DNA of 22,739 nt from Anaerolineales bacterium (GTDB taxonomy: Bacteria; Chloroflexota; Anaerolineae; Anaerolineales; E44-bin32). Location: positions 1 to 22,739 of the forward strand of contig JAUWFP010000010.1 of the NCBI GenBank assembly GCA_030606845.1, written 5' to 3'. Positions 1-7,147 of the stretch are shown here, piece after piece (the first letter of the stretch is position 1; each line of letters opens with the position of its first letter). Below the pieces are notes generated by a model, which was not told where the DNA came from, searched no databases, and saw only the letters and a program-made list of their open reading frames with translations. The position numbers and the translations under genes are program-made.

Positions 1-93
1 GTAGTGGTCAATTCTTCGCCGTTGGATGGATATGAGGCATTCAGCCTCGAAACGCAGTGGAGTGACGTGTATGACGCCACTCCGCCGCACTAA
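1..93 (+). CDS. C-terminal end of an unidentified protein (partial)
   Basis: Reading frame 1 is open from the first base to a TAA at 91-93, giving 30 residues that begin VVVNSSPLDGYEAF and end SDVYDATPPH. The mixed, non-repetitive composition and the clean stop look like a real C-terminus cut by the window edge. The fragment is too short to assign to a family. It lies 116 bases upstream of copA on the same strand, so it could be a preceding gene of the same region, but nothing seen proves a functional link. Confidence 0.45.
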   Translation, partial: VVVNSSPLDGYEAFSLETQWSDVYDATPPH

Positions 94-117
94 ATGCCTG
101 ATAAAAGTTTAACCATT

Positions 118-140
118 TTGACTACACGAGGAAAGTCGTG
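118..140 (+). promoter_or_regulatory. possible copA promoter -35 with an operator-like inverted repeat
   Basis: TTGACT at 118-123 resembles a -35 box. It is followed directly by the inverted repeat CACGA-GGAAAG-TCGTG (125-140), which would sit between the -35 and -10 elements, where MerR/CueR-type regulators bind. No convincing -10 hexamer is visible at 16-20 bases spacing, so the promoter is only tentative. The repeat lies 70 bases before the copA start. No regulator gene is present in the window to test the idea. Confidence 0.22.
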
Positions 141-209
141 AAGTGTCAATTCCAAACTGACCGACTTGCGATCGATTTACTGTAAAACCAAGAAGAGGTA
201 ATCGGTATC

Positions 210-2660
210 ATGGAAGAAACGAAGAAGGCTATCACACTTCCGATTATTGGAATGACCTGCGCCAATTGCGTGGCTGCAGTCGAACGTAACCTGAATAAGC
301 TCGACGGAGTCCAGTCTGCGAATGTCAATTTGGCTTCTGAGCGAGCGAGTGTGGAATTCGATCCCACCAAGGTGGATCAAAAGGGTATCATCGCCCGAAT
401 CAAACGAACAGGATATGACATCGCCCTCGGTGAAGCAGACTTCATTTTGAAACGTTTAGGTGACGTCAACGACGCACGCCGGTTGGAAGAAGCCCTGTTT
501 GAAACCGAAGGCGTTGTCGGCGCTTCGGCGAATCTGGCTTCCGAGCGTGTACGCGTCCAATACATTCCAACCGTCGTGAGCCAGTCCGATCTTCGTAAAG
601 TGATCCGCAACACGGGCTTTGAAGCACTCGAAACATCCGATCGAGTGGAGGATGTCGAACGTGCGGCACGAGAGAGGGAGATCAATCACCAGAAGCGATT
701 GCTTACGGCAGGGCTGATTTTTACGATCCCCTTGTTCCTGCTCTCTATGGCCAGAGATTTTGGATTATTACCCGCGGGTCTCGCTGATGCGAACTGGCTC
801 CCGTGGTTGATGTTCGCCCTGGCAACACCGGTTCAATTCTACGTGGGCTGGCAATACTACGATGGAGCCTACAAGGCGCTGCGCAACAAGTCAGCTAACA
901 TGGATGTTCTGATAGCTATGGGCTCCTCTGCTGCATACTTTTACTCAATTCCTGTGATGCTTGGCTTAATCGATGGGCATGTATACTTTGAAACTTCGGC
1001 AGTTATTATCACATTGATCGTTTTGGGGAAATTTCTGGAGGCGCGTGCGAAGGGCAGGACGAGCGAGGCCATCAAAAAACTTCTTGGTCTTCAAGCGAGG
1101 ACAGCGCGCATTGTCCGCGATGGGCAGGAAATCGACATCCCCATTGAAGAAGTCGAGGTGGGCGACATCGTTGTCGTTCGCCCGGGCGAGAAGTTCCCTG
1201 TTGACGGCGTTGTGATCGAGGGTAAAACATCTGTCGATGAGTCGATGCTCACTGGCGAATCTCTACCGGTAGGAAAAGGACCTGGAGATACGGTCATCGG
1301 CGCTACGGTGAACAAGTTGGGTCGGGTCAAGTTCGAAGCGCTAAAAATCGGAAAGGATACGGCCCTGGCGCAGATCATACGCCTGGTCGAGGAAGCTCAG
1401 GGAAGCAAAGCGCCGATTCAACGCCTAGCAGACCAGGTCTCGTCGATCTTTGTTCCGGTTGTGATCGGTATTGCCTTGGCTACGTTTTTGGCATGGTATT
1501 ACCTTGCTCCTCCTCCGACGGGTGACATCTCTATCTTTACCCGCGCCCTGATTAATACGGTGGCAGTCCTGGTTATTGCTTGCCCTTGTGCGATGGGCCT
1601 GGCTACGCCTACAGCAGTAATGGTGGGGACGGGCAAAGGCGCCAATACGGGGATTTTATTCAAATCCAGCGGGGCACTCGAGCGGGCGGGTAGTTTAACG
1701 ACGGTCATCCTGGATAAGACGGGCACAATCACTCGCGGCCAACCTACGGTCACCGACATCATCGTGAATGGGTGGGATGGGAGCGAGAGAGATTTGCTCA
1801 AGCTCGTTGCCAGCGCTGAACGAGGTTCCGAACACCCACTTGGAGATGCTGTAGTTGAAGCGGCTTCAGATCAGGGGATTTCCTTAGATGAGCCGGATGG
1901 ATTCAAAGCTATTGCCGGTCATGGAATAGTCGCCAGCGTTGGAGAGCGAGAGGTTGTCGTCGGTTCACCGAAGTTGCTCGCTGACCGTGGCATGGGAATC
2001 GATGGCCTCCAGGGGGAAATTGAGCGCTTGCGGTCGCAGGCGAAAACAGTCGTTGCTGTGGCAATTGATGGTGAGCCAGCAGGTATTTTGGGCATCGCCG
2101 ATACGGTGAAAGACGGTTCGGTCGAAGCAATTGAAGACCTCCAAAACATGGGGCTGGAAGTTGTTATGATAACAGGCGACAATCTGCAAACTGCCCAGGC
2201 GATCGGTTCTTTGGTCGGTCTGCATTCACAAGATTCCCAGGGAAACAGCCTCATTCGCGCCGAAGTGCTTCCGGCGGAGAAAGCAGAAGTGGTTAGAGAT
2301 CTTCAAAGCCAAGGAAAGATCGTTGCCATGGTCGGTGACGGAATCAATGACGCTCCAGCGCTAGCACAAGCGGATGTTGGGATTGCCATTGGAACCGGTA
2401 CGGATGTGGCTATTGCCGCCGCTCCGATTACGCTTCTAAGCGGCGATCTGCGCGGCGTACCGCGAGCAATCACTCTATCTCGCAGAACTCTGCGTACCAT
2501 CAAACAGAACCTATTTTGGGCGTTGATTTATAATGTACTCCTCATTCCGAGCGCAGCACTCGGTTTCCTGAATCCCATGTTTGCCGCCGGGGCTATGGCT
2601 TTCAGTTCGATATTCGTTGTCACAAACAGCCTCAGGTTGCGAGGTTTGAAGCTCACTTGA
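210..2660 (+). CDS. copA: Cu+-exporting P1B-type ATPase CopA
   Basis: An 816-residue heavy-metal P-type ATPase that would pump Cu+ out of the cytoplasm using ATP. The order is: an N-terminal HMA domain with the metal motif GMTCANC (C17, C20); a second HMA-like domain (about 78-145) lacking CxxC; membrane helices; actuator TGES (348-351); the transmembrane CPC metal site (C458-P459-C460); phosphorylation motif DKTGT (D502); SEHP (H542); the hinge GDGINDAP (from G709); and a C-terminal helix pair with Y774-N775 and MAFSS (796-800). CPC with YN and MxxSS is the signature of the Cu+-specific P1B-1 class. Length is normal for the family. The ATG has GAGG at 195-198. The downstream thiol-redox genes, 137 bases away, fit a role in supplying or controlling copper for envelope proteins, though detoxification alone is equally possible. 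Confidence 0.96.
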   Translation: MEETKKAITLPIIGMTCANCVAAVERNLNKLDGVQSANVNLASERASVEFDPTKVDQKGIIARIKRTGYDIALGEADFILKRLGDVNDARRLEEALFETEGVVGASANLASERVRVQYIPTVVSQSDLRKVIRNTGFEALETSDRVEDVERAAREREINHQKRLLTAGLIFTIPLFLLSMARDFGLLPAGLADANWLPWLMFALATPVQFYVGWQYYDGAYKALRNKSANMDVLIAMGSSAAYFYSIPVMLGLIDGHVYFETSAVIITLIVLGKFLEARAKGRTSEAIKKLLGLQARTARIVRDGQEIDIPIEEVEVGDIVVVRPGEKFPVDGVVIEGKTSVDESMLTGESLPVGKGPGDTVIGATVNKLGRVKFEALKIGKDTALAQIIRLVEEAQGSKAPIQRLADQVSSIFVPVVIGIALATFLAWYYLAPPPTGDISIFTRALINTVAVLVIACPCAMGLATPTAVMVGTGKGANTGILFKSSGALERAGSLTTVILDKTGTITRGQPTVTDIIVNGWDGSERDLLKLVASAERGSEHPLGDAVVEAASDQGISLDEPDGFKAIAGHGIVASVGEREVVVGSPKLLADRGMGIDGLQGEIERLRSQAKTVVAVAIDGEPAGILGIADTVKDGSVEAIEDLQNMGLEVVMITGDNLQTAQAIGSLVGLHSQDSQGNSLIRAEVLPAEKAEVVRDLQSQGKIVAMVGDGINDAPALAQADVGIAIGTGTDVAIAAAPITLLSGDLRGVPRAITLSRRTLRTIKQNLFWALIYNVLLIPSAALGFLNPMFAAGAMAFSSIFVVTNSLRLRGLKLT

Positions 2661-2702
2661 TTGTTTGCTTCACCCGGTTGAGCGCAATTTAGATTTGCTA
2701 CC

Positions 2703-2731
2703 TTGATCGTTGGGGGCGAAGGGGGTATGCT
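2703..2731 (+). promoter_or_regulatory. candidate sigma70-type promoter for the ccdA unit
   Basis: TTGATC (2703-2708) and TATGCT (2726-2731) are separated by exactly 17 bases, each matching four of six consensus positions. The predicted transcript would start near 2738 and give a leader of about 60 bases before ccdA, whose ATG at 2798 is preceded by a strong GGAGGAG (2780-2786). A separate promoter here would allow the redox unit to be expressed independently of copA. The call rests on consensus matching alone. Confidence 0.38.
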
Positions 2732-2797
2732 TCACACATTCATGACGAGCTGAAACTACAAGAAGGGGAATAACAGGGTGGAGGAGAAACGGATTCG

Positions 2798-3535
2798 ATG
2801 GATCTCAGCGGCCTTACTTTAAGCCCATACTGGGTTGGCATTGCGACTCTTGCAGGATTGTTATCGTTCTTATCGCCCTGCGTCCTCGCTCTCGTACCAG
2901 CCTATATCGGCTATCTCGGCGGGCGAACTGTATCACCCTCGGGCGATGTTATCGCAAATCGCTGGACCACCTTCTCGCATGGGGTGGCCTTTGTCGTTGG
3001 TTTCAGCGTCGTATTCGTGCTGCTTGGCGCCGCCGCGTCTGCGATCGGTTTCATCTTATATAATCTGCGAACCTGGATTGCACGCATCGGTGGAGTGGTC
3101 GTGATTATCTTTGGACTTCATACGATGGGTGTGATCACCATCCCTTTCTTGAACTACGACACCCGGCGGCAGGTGCAGCCTAACCCCGGATTGGGCTACT
3201 TCTCATCAGCGCTGATGGGTGTTTTCTTCGCTGCTGGCTGGGCGCCGTGTGTTGGACCAGTCCTCGGCGCTGTGCTTACGTTGGCGATAAGCAGCGCTCG
3301 AATTCTCGAAGGGGTCATTCTCCTCAGCGCCTATTCGCTCGGCCTGGCGATCCCCTTTCTTCTGATTGCTTTGGGGATAGGACAAGCAGCGGAACTCATG
3401 CGTAAGTACAGCAACGTCGTTCGTTACATCTCCATCATCACCGGCGTTATCCTGGTCATTGTTGGCGTGTTACTGCTCACCGGTAAGCTCGAGCAGCTAG
3501 CGCGATTCGGATTCTTCGTCGACTTCGGCCTTTAA
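2798..3535 (+). CDS. ccdA: CcdA-family transmembrane thiol:disulfide electron carrier
   Basis: A 245-residue polytopic membrane protein of the CcdA/DsbD-beta family, which passes electrons from cytoplasmic thioredoxin across the membrane to extracytoplasmic thioredoxin-like proteins. The two diagnostic cysteine motifs are visible: FLSPCVLALVPAYIGYLGG with C28 in helix 1, and AAGWAPCVGP with C151 in the first helix of the second half, the two halves forming the family's pseudo-symmetric fold. Length and about six hydrophobic segments match typical CcdA. The start has a near-perfect Shine-Dalgarno, GGAGGAG (2780-2786), 11 bases upstream. The next gene begins 7 bases after the stop and encodes a membrane-anchored TlpA-like protein, its likely electron acceptor. 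This is the usual partner arrangement in cytochrome c maturation loci, although no other ccm/res gene is seen here. Confidence 0.93.
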   Translation: MDLSGLTLSPYWVGIATLAGLLSFLSPCVLALVPAYIGYLGGRTVSPSGDVIANRWTTFSHGVAFVVGFSVVFVLLGAAASAIGFILYNLRTWIARIGGVVVIIFGLHTMGVITIPFLNYDTRRQVQPNPGLGYFSSALMGVFFAAGWAPCVGPVLGAVLTLAISSARILEGVILLSAYSLGLAIPFLLIALGIGQAAELMRKYSNVVRYISIITGVILVIVGVLLLTGKLEQLARFGFFVDFGL

Positions 3536-3542
3536 GTACAGC

Positions 3543-4160
3543 ATGCGTTTGGGATCTTCCTCTCGCATTGCCGCATACATCCTGGTGGGCTTTGTCGTTG
3601 GGATCGCTTTTGCACTAGCCTTGTTTCTCGGCTTCCCAAGTGCAGAATCAGAAACTAGTATTGGTGTTTCATCAACCGCCGCGCCGGAATCGAATGAAAC
3701 ACCAGAAATTGGAACGGTAGTGAGCAAGATTGCACCAGAGATCGGTGCACAAGCTCCAGACTTCGCATTGCGTGATCTGGAGGGGAATGAAGTCCGCCTG
3801 AGCGACTACCGCGGAAGAACGGTGCTCCTGACCTTCTGGGCGACGTGGTGCGGTCCATGTCGTTTGGAGATGCCAACATTTGAAGGTCGCTATCAAGAGT
3901 TAAAGGACGATGGTTTCACCGTCCTGGGGTTAAATTACGACGAACCTGTTGAGGATGTAAGTGCTTTCCGTGACGAACTCGGGTTATCCTTTCCTCTCCT
4001 TCTCGACCCTGGCGGAAGTGTTCAACGGCTTTACAGAATCCGCGGCTATCCAACGAGTATCTTCGTTGATGCCCAGGGCGTGGTCCGTGTAGTCCACATA
4101 GGACTTATAACCGAGGGTCAACTACACGATTATCTGGTAGAACTTGGGTATTCCCTATGA
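3543..4160 (+). CDS. membrane-anchored TlpA/ResA-like thiol:disulfide oxidoreductase
   Basis: A 205-residue protein with an N-terminal signal anchor (about residues 9-31), a short Ser/Glu/Thr-rich linker, and a thioredoxin-fold domain from about residue 60. The active site is WCGPC (W102, C103, C106) after TFWAT, and the cis-proline loop GYPTS carries P170. The preceding block APDFALRDLEGNEVRLSDYRG is typical of the AhpC/TSA-Redoxin-TlpA group. It would act outside the membrane as a reductant of protein thiols, for example the apocytochrome c CXXCH cysteines or copper-site cysteines, recharged by the adjacent CcdA. It starts 7 bases after ccdA with no clear Shine-Dalgarno, suggesting translational coupling, and overlaps the next gene by ATGA. 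Whether it is ResA-like, CcmG-like or Sco-supporting cannot be told from sequence alone. Confidence 0.9.
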   Translation: MRLGSSSRIAAYILVGFVVGIAFALALFLGFPSAESETSIGVSSTAAPESNETPEIGTVVSKIAPEIGAQAPDFALRDLEGNEVRLSDYRGRTVLLTFWATWCGPCRLEMPTFEGRYQELKDDGFTVLGLNYDEPVEDVSAFRDELGLSFPLLLDPGGSVQRLYRIRGYPTSIFVDAQGVVRVVHIGLITEGQLHDYLVELGYSL

Positions 4161-5113
4161 TACGTGTGACGCTTTTTACGAAAGACGATTGCAGCCTTTG
4201 TGAAGAGGTGAAGTCCTACCTGATCTCGCTTCAGAAGGAAATTCCGCATACCTTTCAAGAGGTGGACATCAATAGCGATCCGGCGCTTCTTAAGCGCTAC
4301 CTCGAGCTTGTTCCTGTTGTCCAGATCGGCCCATACACTCTCGAGGCGCCCATCTCTGAGATCGATTTAAAAGTCGCATTAAATGCGGCAGAGGATGGGC
4401 ATTCCAGCGTTGAGAAATCTTCGTCAATATCGAGAGAGCAAGGGGTCATAATGAATAAAGCACTCCTTTTCTTCTCTCGCCATTGGCTTGCCATCTTCAA
4501 TCTGATCGTTCTTCTCTATGTCGGCTTACCCTTCGCTTCTCCATATCTAATAAAGGCGGGCATGACCACTCCTGCTCGTGTGATATACAAGGTCTATGGC
4601 CCTCTATGTCACCAGCTTCCTTTCCGCTCCTGGTTCCTCTTCGGAGAACAGCCTGTTTATCCCTTGGAAAGAGCAGGTTTGGATATGAAGAGCTATGAGG
4701 AAATCGCGGGTGTCGACTCTATTGATTTGCTGCGAGACCGCGCCTTCATTGGCTATGAGAGTGTGGGATATAAAGTCGCGCTTTGTCAGCGCGATGTAGC
4801 GATTTATGGGAGCATCTTTCTCGCGGGCGTAGCTTTCACCTTCTTCCGGCACAGGTTAAAACCGCTGCCGATATGGGCCTGGTTCATTATCGGCATCCTC
4901 CCGCTTGCACTGGATGGGGGATCCCAGTTGATTACATCTCTACCTTTTGTGCCCTTCCCATGGCGTGAGAGTACGCCTTTCTTCCGGACGCTCACAGGGA
5001 TGCTTTTCGGCGTGGCGAATGTATGGATGGCGTATCCGTACGTAGAGGAAATTATGGTCGATACCCAAACCCTTGTGGCCGCAAAGCTTGCTGCCGCAGG
5101 TGAGATCAACTGA
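4157..5113 (+). CDS. glutaredoxin-like domain fused to DUF2085 membrane domain
   Basis: A 318-residue fusion. Residues 1-76 form a small glutaredoxin-like (DUF836-type) domain opening with MIRVTLFTKDDCSLCEEV; C12 and C15 make a CxxC redox site, and VPVVQIG is the expected cis-proline region. A polar linker (77-98) leads to a polytopic domain resembling DUF2085, with the conserved patches GPLCHQLPFRSWFLFGEQ (C151) and ALCQRDVAIYG (C210) and about four membrane segments. DUF2085 has no established function. The gene overlaps the TlpA-like gene by ATGA. An in-frame ATG at 4451 (M99) follows AAGGGG and begins exactly at the DUF2085 part, so the membrane domain may also be made on its own. Company with CcdA and a TlpA-like protein suggests a transmembrane redox role (inference). 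Confidence 0.85.
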   Translation: MIRVTLFTKDDCSLCEEVKSYLISLQKEIPHTFQEVDINSDPALLKRYLELVPVVQIGPYTLEAPISEIDLKVALNAAEDGHSSVEKSSSISREQGVIMNKALLFFSRHWLAIFNLIVLLYVGLPFASPYLIKAGMTTPARVIYKVYGPLCHQLPFRSWFLFGEQPVYPLERAGLDMKSYEEIAGVDSIDLLRDRAFIGYESVGYKVALCQRDVAIYGSIFLAGVAFTFFRHRLKPLPIWAWFIIGILPLALDGGSQLITSLPFVPFPWRESTPFFRTLTGMLFGVANVWMAYPYVEEIMVDTQTLVAAKLAAAGEIN

Positions 5114-5203
5114 TCGTCTTGAATCCCTGGAGAACTGCGGATAGGATCCTTGGAGACTAACAGCCTGCCGATGTCTTTCTGCTTGCCATGGTAGACTCAC
5201 ACA

Positions 5204-5986
5204 ATGGTTCGCACACAGATTGAATCCCTGGTTTATTATCAATTTACGTCCCTGTTACAGCAGGATTTGATCCATGGTGTTTTCACGCGTCATGGCGGTG
5301 TGAGTCCTGATCCCTGGTATTCGCTCAACCTCGGTGGTACTGTTGGTGATGCGCCTGAAAAAGTGGCCGAGAATCACCAGCGGCTATTTTCCGCGTTGGA
5401 CCGTCCAGTCAGTTCGGTTTTCGATGCCTGGCAAGTGCACTCTGCCAATGTAGTTGTCGCCGATGGACCACGCAACGACCGCCCTCATACCAAGGGAGAC
5501 ATCATCCTCACAGACGATCCCAGTGTGACCCTCCTCATGCGGTTCGCCGACTGTGTCCCTATTCTTCTTTACGATCCCCACCGCAGAGCGGTCGGCATTG
5601 CTCATGCAGGCTGGCTGGGAACGGTACGCCGGGCAGCAGAATTCGCTGTTCAGGCAATGGTGCAAACCTTCCAGTCTGATCCTACCGATATTCTAGCTGG
5701 GTTGGGACCTTCGATTGGACCGGACCATTACACGGTGGGGGCGGAAGTTGTCGACCAGATCGAGGCGAGCTTCGGACGGGGTGCCTCTCACCATCTCGAT
5801 CGCAGAAATGGGAAGACATATCTGGACCTCTGGAGCGCAAATCGGGCATTGTTACAGGAGCAGGGGGTAGTTCAAATCGAAGAAGCCCAGATCTGCACAG
5901 CCTGCCATGTCAATGATTGGTACTCACATCGCAGTGAGGGAGGGAAGACGGGCCGGTTTGGGGCTGCGATCGCCGTGAGAGAATGA
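5204..5986 (+). CDS. pgeF: PgeF/YfiH-type laccase-domain protein (peptidoglycan editing factor)
   Basis: A 260-residue member of the laccase-domain (YfiH/YlmD/PgeF) family. Family members have been linked to purine nucleoside phosphorolysis/deamination, to oxidase activity and, in Escherichia coli, to preventing L-Ser misincorporation into peptidoglycan. Visible signatures are FTRHGGVS, DAWQVHSA (H79), RFADCVPILLYDP (C117), GIAHAGWLGTV (H134), GPSIGPDHYTVG, and the C-terminal block DWYSHRSEGGKTGRFGAAI. H79, C117 and H134 are the expected metal ligands. Length is normal. No Shine-Dalgarno precedes the ATG, but TAGACT (5192-5197) ends 6 bases before it, compatible with a leaderless transcript; no good -35 is apparent. 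It is followed 28 bases later by yggS, a pairing seen in many bacteria. It is most likely cytoplasmic, as no signal peptide is visible. Confidence 0.93.
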   Translation: MVRTQIESLVYYQFTSLLQQDLIHGVFTRHGGVSPDPWYSLNLGGTVGDAPEKVAENHQRLFSALDRPVSSVFDAWQVHSANVVVADGPRNDRPHTKGDIILTDDPSVTLLMRFADCVPILLYDPHRRAVGIAHAGWLGTVRRAAEFAVQAMVQTFQSDPTDILAGLGPSIGPDHYTVGAEVVDQIEASFGRGASHHLDRRNGKTYLDLWSANRALLQEQGVVQIEEAQICTACHVNDWYSHRSEGGKTGRFGAAIAVRE

Positions 5987-6014
5987 CCCCAGATCGCATT
6001 TTGAGAGGTCAATT

Positions 6015-6734
6015 GTGGAACAACAAATTGATGCGAACCTGCGGCTTCTAAAAGAGCGGATTTCCGAAGCTGCTAAAAGAAGTGGAAGAGGGGCTGACGC
6101 GATCGAGTTGGTTGCCATAAGTAAGGGGCAGCCATCTTCAAGCGTGCGTGCTGCGTATCAGGCTGGACAAAGGGATTTTGGTGAGAACCGCGTTGCAGAA
6201 GCACGTGAGAAGCAGGTTGAACTCACCGATCTAAGCGAAATCCGCTGGCATATGGTGGGGCACATCCAGGGTCGCAAGGCGAAAGATGTCGCCCCACATT
6301 TCTTCATGGTGCACTCCATAGACCGTGTGAAGATCGCACAAAGGCTCGATCGCTTCTCTGCGGAATCTGGGCGGATCTTGCCTGTCTTGATCGAATGCAA
6401 CACTTCGGGCGAGGCGTCGAAGACCGGCTGGCCGGCATGGCAGAAGGAGGCTTGGCCGGGCGCCCTCGAGGAACTCCAGATGATCCGCGATACTAAGAAT
6501 CTGGCTGTTCGAGGTTTGATGACGATGGCGCCCTGGGCAGCGGACCCCGAGGTCCTTCATTCCACGTTTCAAGGTTTGCGGGCTTTCCGCGATTTCTTGG
6601 AAGAGAAACTCTTGACGGACCTGCCAGAGCTCTCGATGGGCATGACGGATGATTACGAGATCGCGATTGAAGAGGGGGCGACGATCGTACGTGTCGGAAG
6701 AGCGATCTTCGGTCCGCGCCATACTGATGCCTGA
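6015..6734 (+). CDS. yggS: YggS-family pyridoxal 5'-phosphate homeostasis protein
   Basis: A 239-residue PLP-binding protein of the YggS/PROSC/YlmE family, which folds like the N-terminal barrel of alanine racemase and balances free PLP and amino-acid pools rather than catalysing racemisation. Signatures are ELVAISKGQP with the PLP lysine K37, DFGENRVAEA, WHMVGHIQGRKAKDV, VHSID, LIECNTSGEASKTGW, GLMTMAP, LSMGMTDDYEIAIEEGAT and VRVGRAIFG. The start is GTG with GAGAGG 6 bases upstream; no in-frame ATG fits the conserved N-terminus better. Length is typical. It lies between pgeF and yggT, matching the ylmD-ylmE-ylmG order known from Gram-positive division-cluster neighbourhoods, but no sepF (ylmF) gene lies between. 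Confidence 0.95.
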   Translation: MEQQIDANLRLLKERISEAAKRSGRGADAIELVAISKGQPSSSVRAAYQAGQRDFGENRVAEAREKQVELTDLSEIRWHMVGHIQGRKAKDVAPHFFMVHSIDRVKIAQRLDRFSAESGRILPVLIECNTSGEASKTGWPAWQKEAWPGALEELQMIRDTKNLAVRGLMTMAPWAADPEVLHSTFQGLRAFRDFLEEKLLTDLPELSMGMTDDYEIAIEEGATIVRVGRAIFGPRHTDA

Positions 6735-6757
6735 TAGAGTTGCGGTAAAATAGTCTC

Positions 6758-6774
6758 TGAGGGAGAATCCCTCA
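6758..6774 (+). terminator. hairpin after yggS (weak terminator or attenuator)
   Basis: A perfect 7-bp stem with a 3-base loop, TGAGGGA-GAA-TCCCTCA, begins 23 bases after the yggS stop. It is followed by TTGTGT, not a full U-tract, so as an intrinsic terminator it would be leaky. Its place between yggS and the short ORF/yggT leader also allows an attenuator or RNA-stability role. Confidence 0.4.
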
Positions 6775-6830
6775 TTGTGTAAAGGTAACTGCTCAGGCAT
6801 ATCGTTCTTTGGACGGGAGGCTGGGTCATA

Positions 6831-6872
6831 ATGGGAAATAGTGGCTTCGCCGTAATTACTTGGGTGGTCTAA
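6831..6872 (+). CDS. possible 13-codon leader peptide upstream of yggT
   Basis: ATG at 6831 opens a 13-codon frame encoding MGNSGFAVITWVV, ending in TAA (6870-6872). A strong Shine-Dalgarno, GGGAGG (6815-6820), lies 10 bases before the ATG, better than that of most full-length genes here. The stop is 23 bases before the yggT start, which has its own AGGAG. The position, after a hairpin and before a small membrane-protein gene, is that of a regulatory upstream ORF. There is no run of one amino acid that would point to classical attenuation, and chance cannot be excluded. Confidence 0.3.
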   Translation: MGNSGFAVITWVV

Positions 6873-6895
6873 CTACTAAATCTATAGGAGTACCC

Positions 6896-7147
6896 TTGAC
6901 GAGTCTAGCGAATGCAATCGTCATCATTACAAGAGCGTTCACATTAATCATCCTGGCTGATGTGCTGGTTGGATACTTTTTGGATGCGTTTCATCCAATT
7001 CGCCAATTCTTGGATTCGATTGTTCAACCATTTCTCGCGCCAATACGCAGGCTATTACCTTCTTCGGGAGGCCTTGATTTCAGCCCATTGGTTTTATTTT
7101 TTCTGGTTGAGATGGCCGGCAGGGTGTTAGTGGGGATACTCGTTTGA
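6896..7147 (+). CDS. yggT: YggT-family small integral membrane protein
   Basis: An 83-residue protein with two hydrophobic segments (about residues 4-29 and 59-83) around the family hallmark FHPIRQFLDSIVQPFLAPIRRLLPSSGG, which carries the conserved (D/E)P-loop-like stretch of the YGGT family. Relatives such as YlmG and CCB3 are linked to septum/nucleoid organisation and to haem or cytochrome b6 assembly in chloroplasts, but the bacterial molecular role is not settled. TTG at 6896 is chosen because AGGAG (6886-6890) sits 5 bases upstream. An in-frame TTG at 6860 would add 12 polar residues without a Shine-Dalgarno. The stop overlaps the next start as TTGA. It is the third member of the pgeF-yggS-yggT-yggU cluster. 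Confidence 0.88.
   Translation: MTSLANAIVIITRAFTLIILADVLVGYFLDAFHPIRQFLDSIVQPFLAPIRRLLPSSGGLDFSPLVLFFLVEMAGRVLVGILV

Noticed and set aside
6231..6800. 189-codon open frame on the minus strand across yggS
   Set aside because: It lies antisense to a gene whose whole length matches the YggS family; the product has no recognisable motif and low-complexity Arg/His-rich composition typical of shadow frames.
6860..6895. Longer yggT starting at TTG 6860
   Set aside because: No Shine-Dalgarno sequence; the TTG at 6896 has AGGAG at 5 bases and begins right at the conserved hydrophobic N-terminus.
6735..6895. Known riboswitch or T-box in the yggS-yggT spacer
   Set aside because: GGGTGG at 6862-6867 loosely recalls the T-box core, but the rest of the conserved sequence and the specifier/antiterminator layout are absent; no other riboswitch consensus was recognised.
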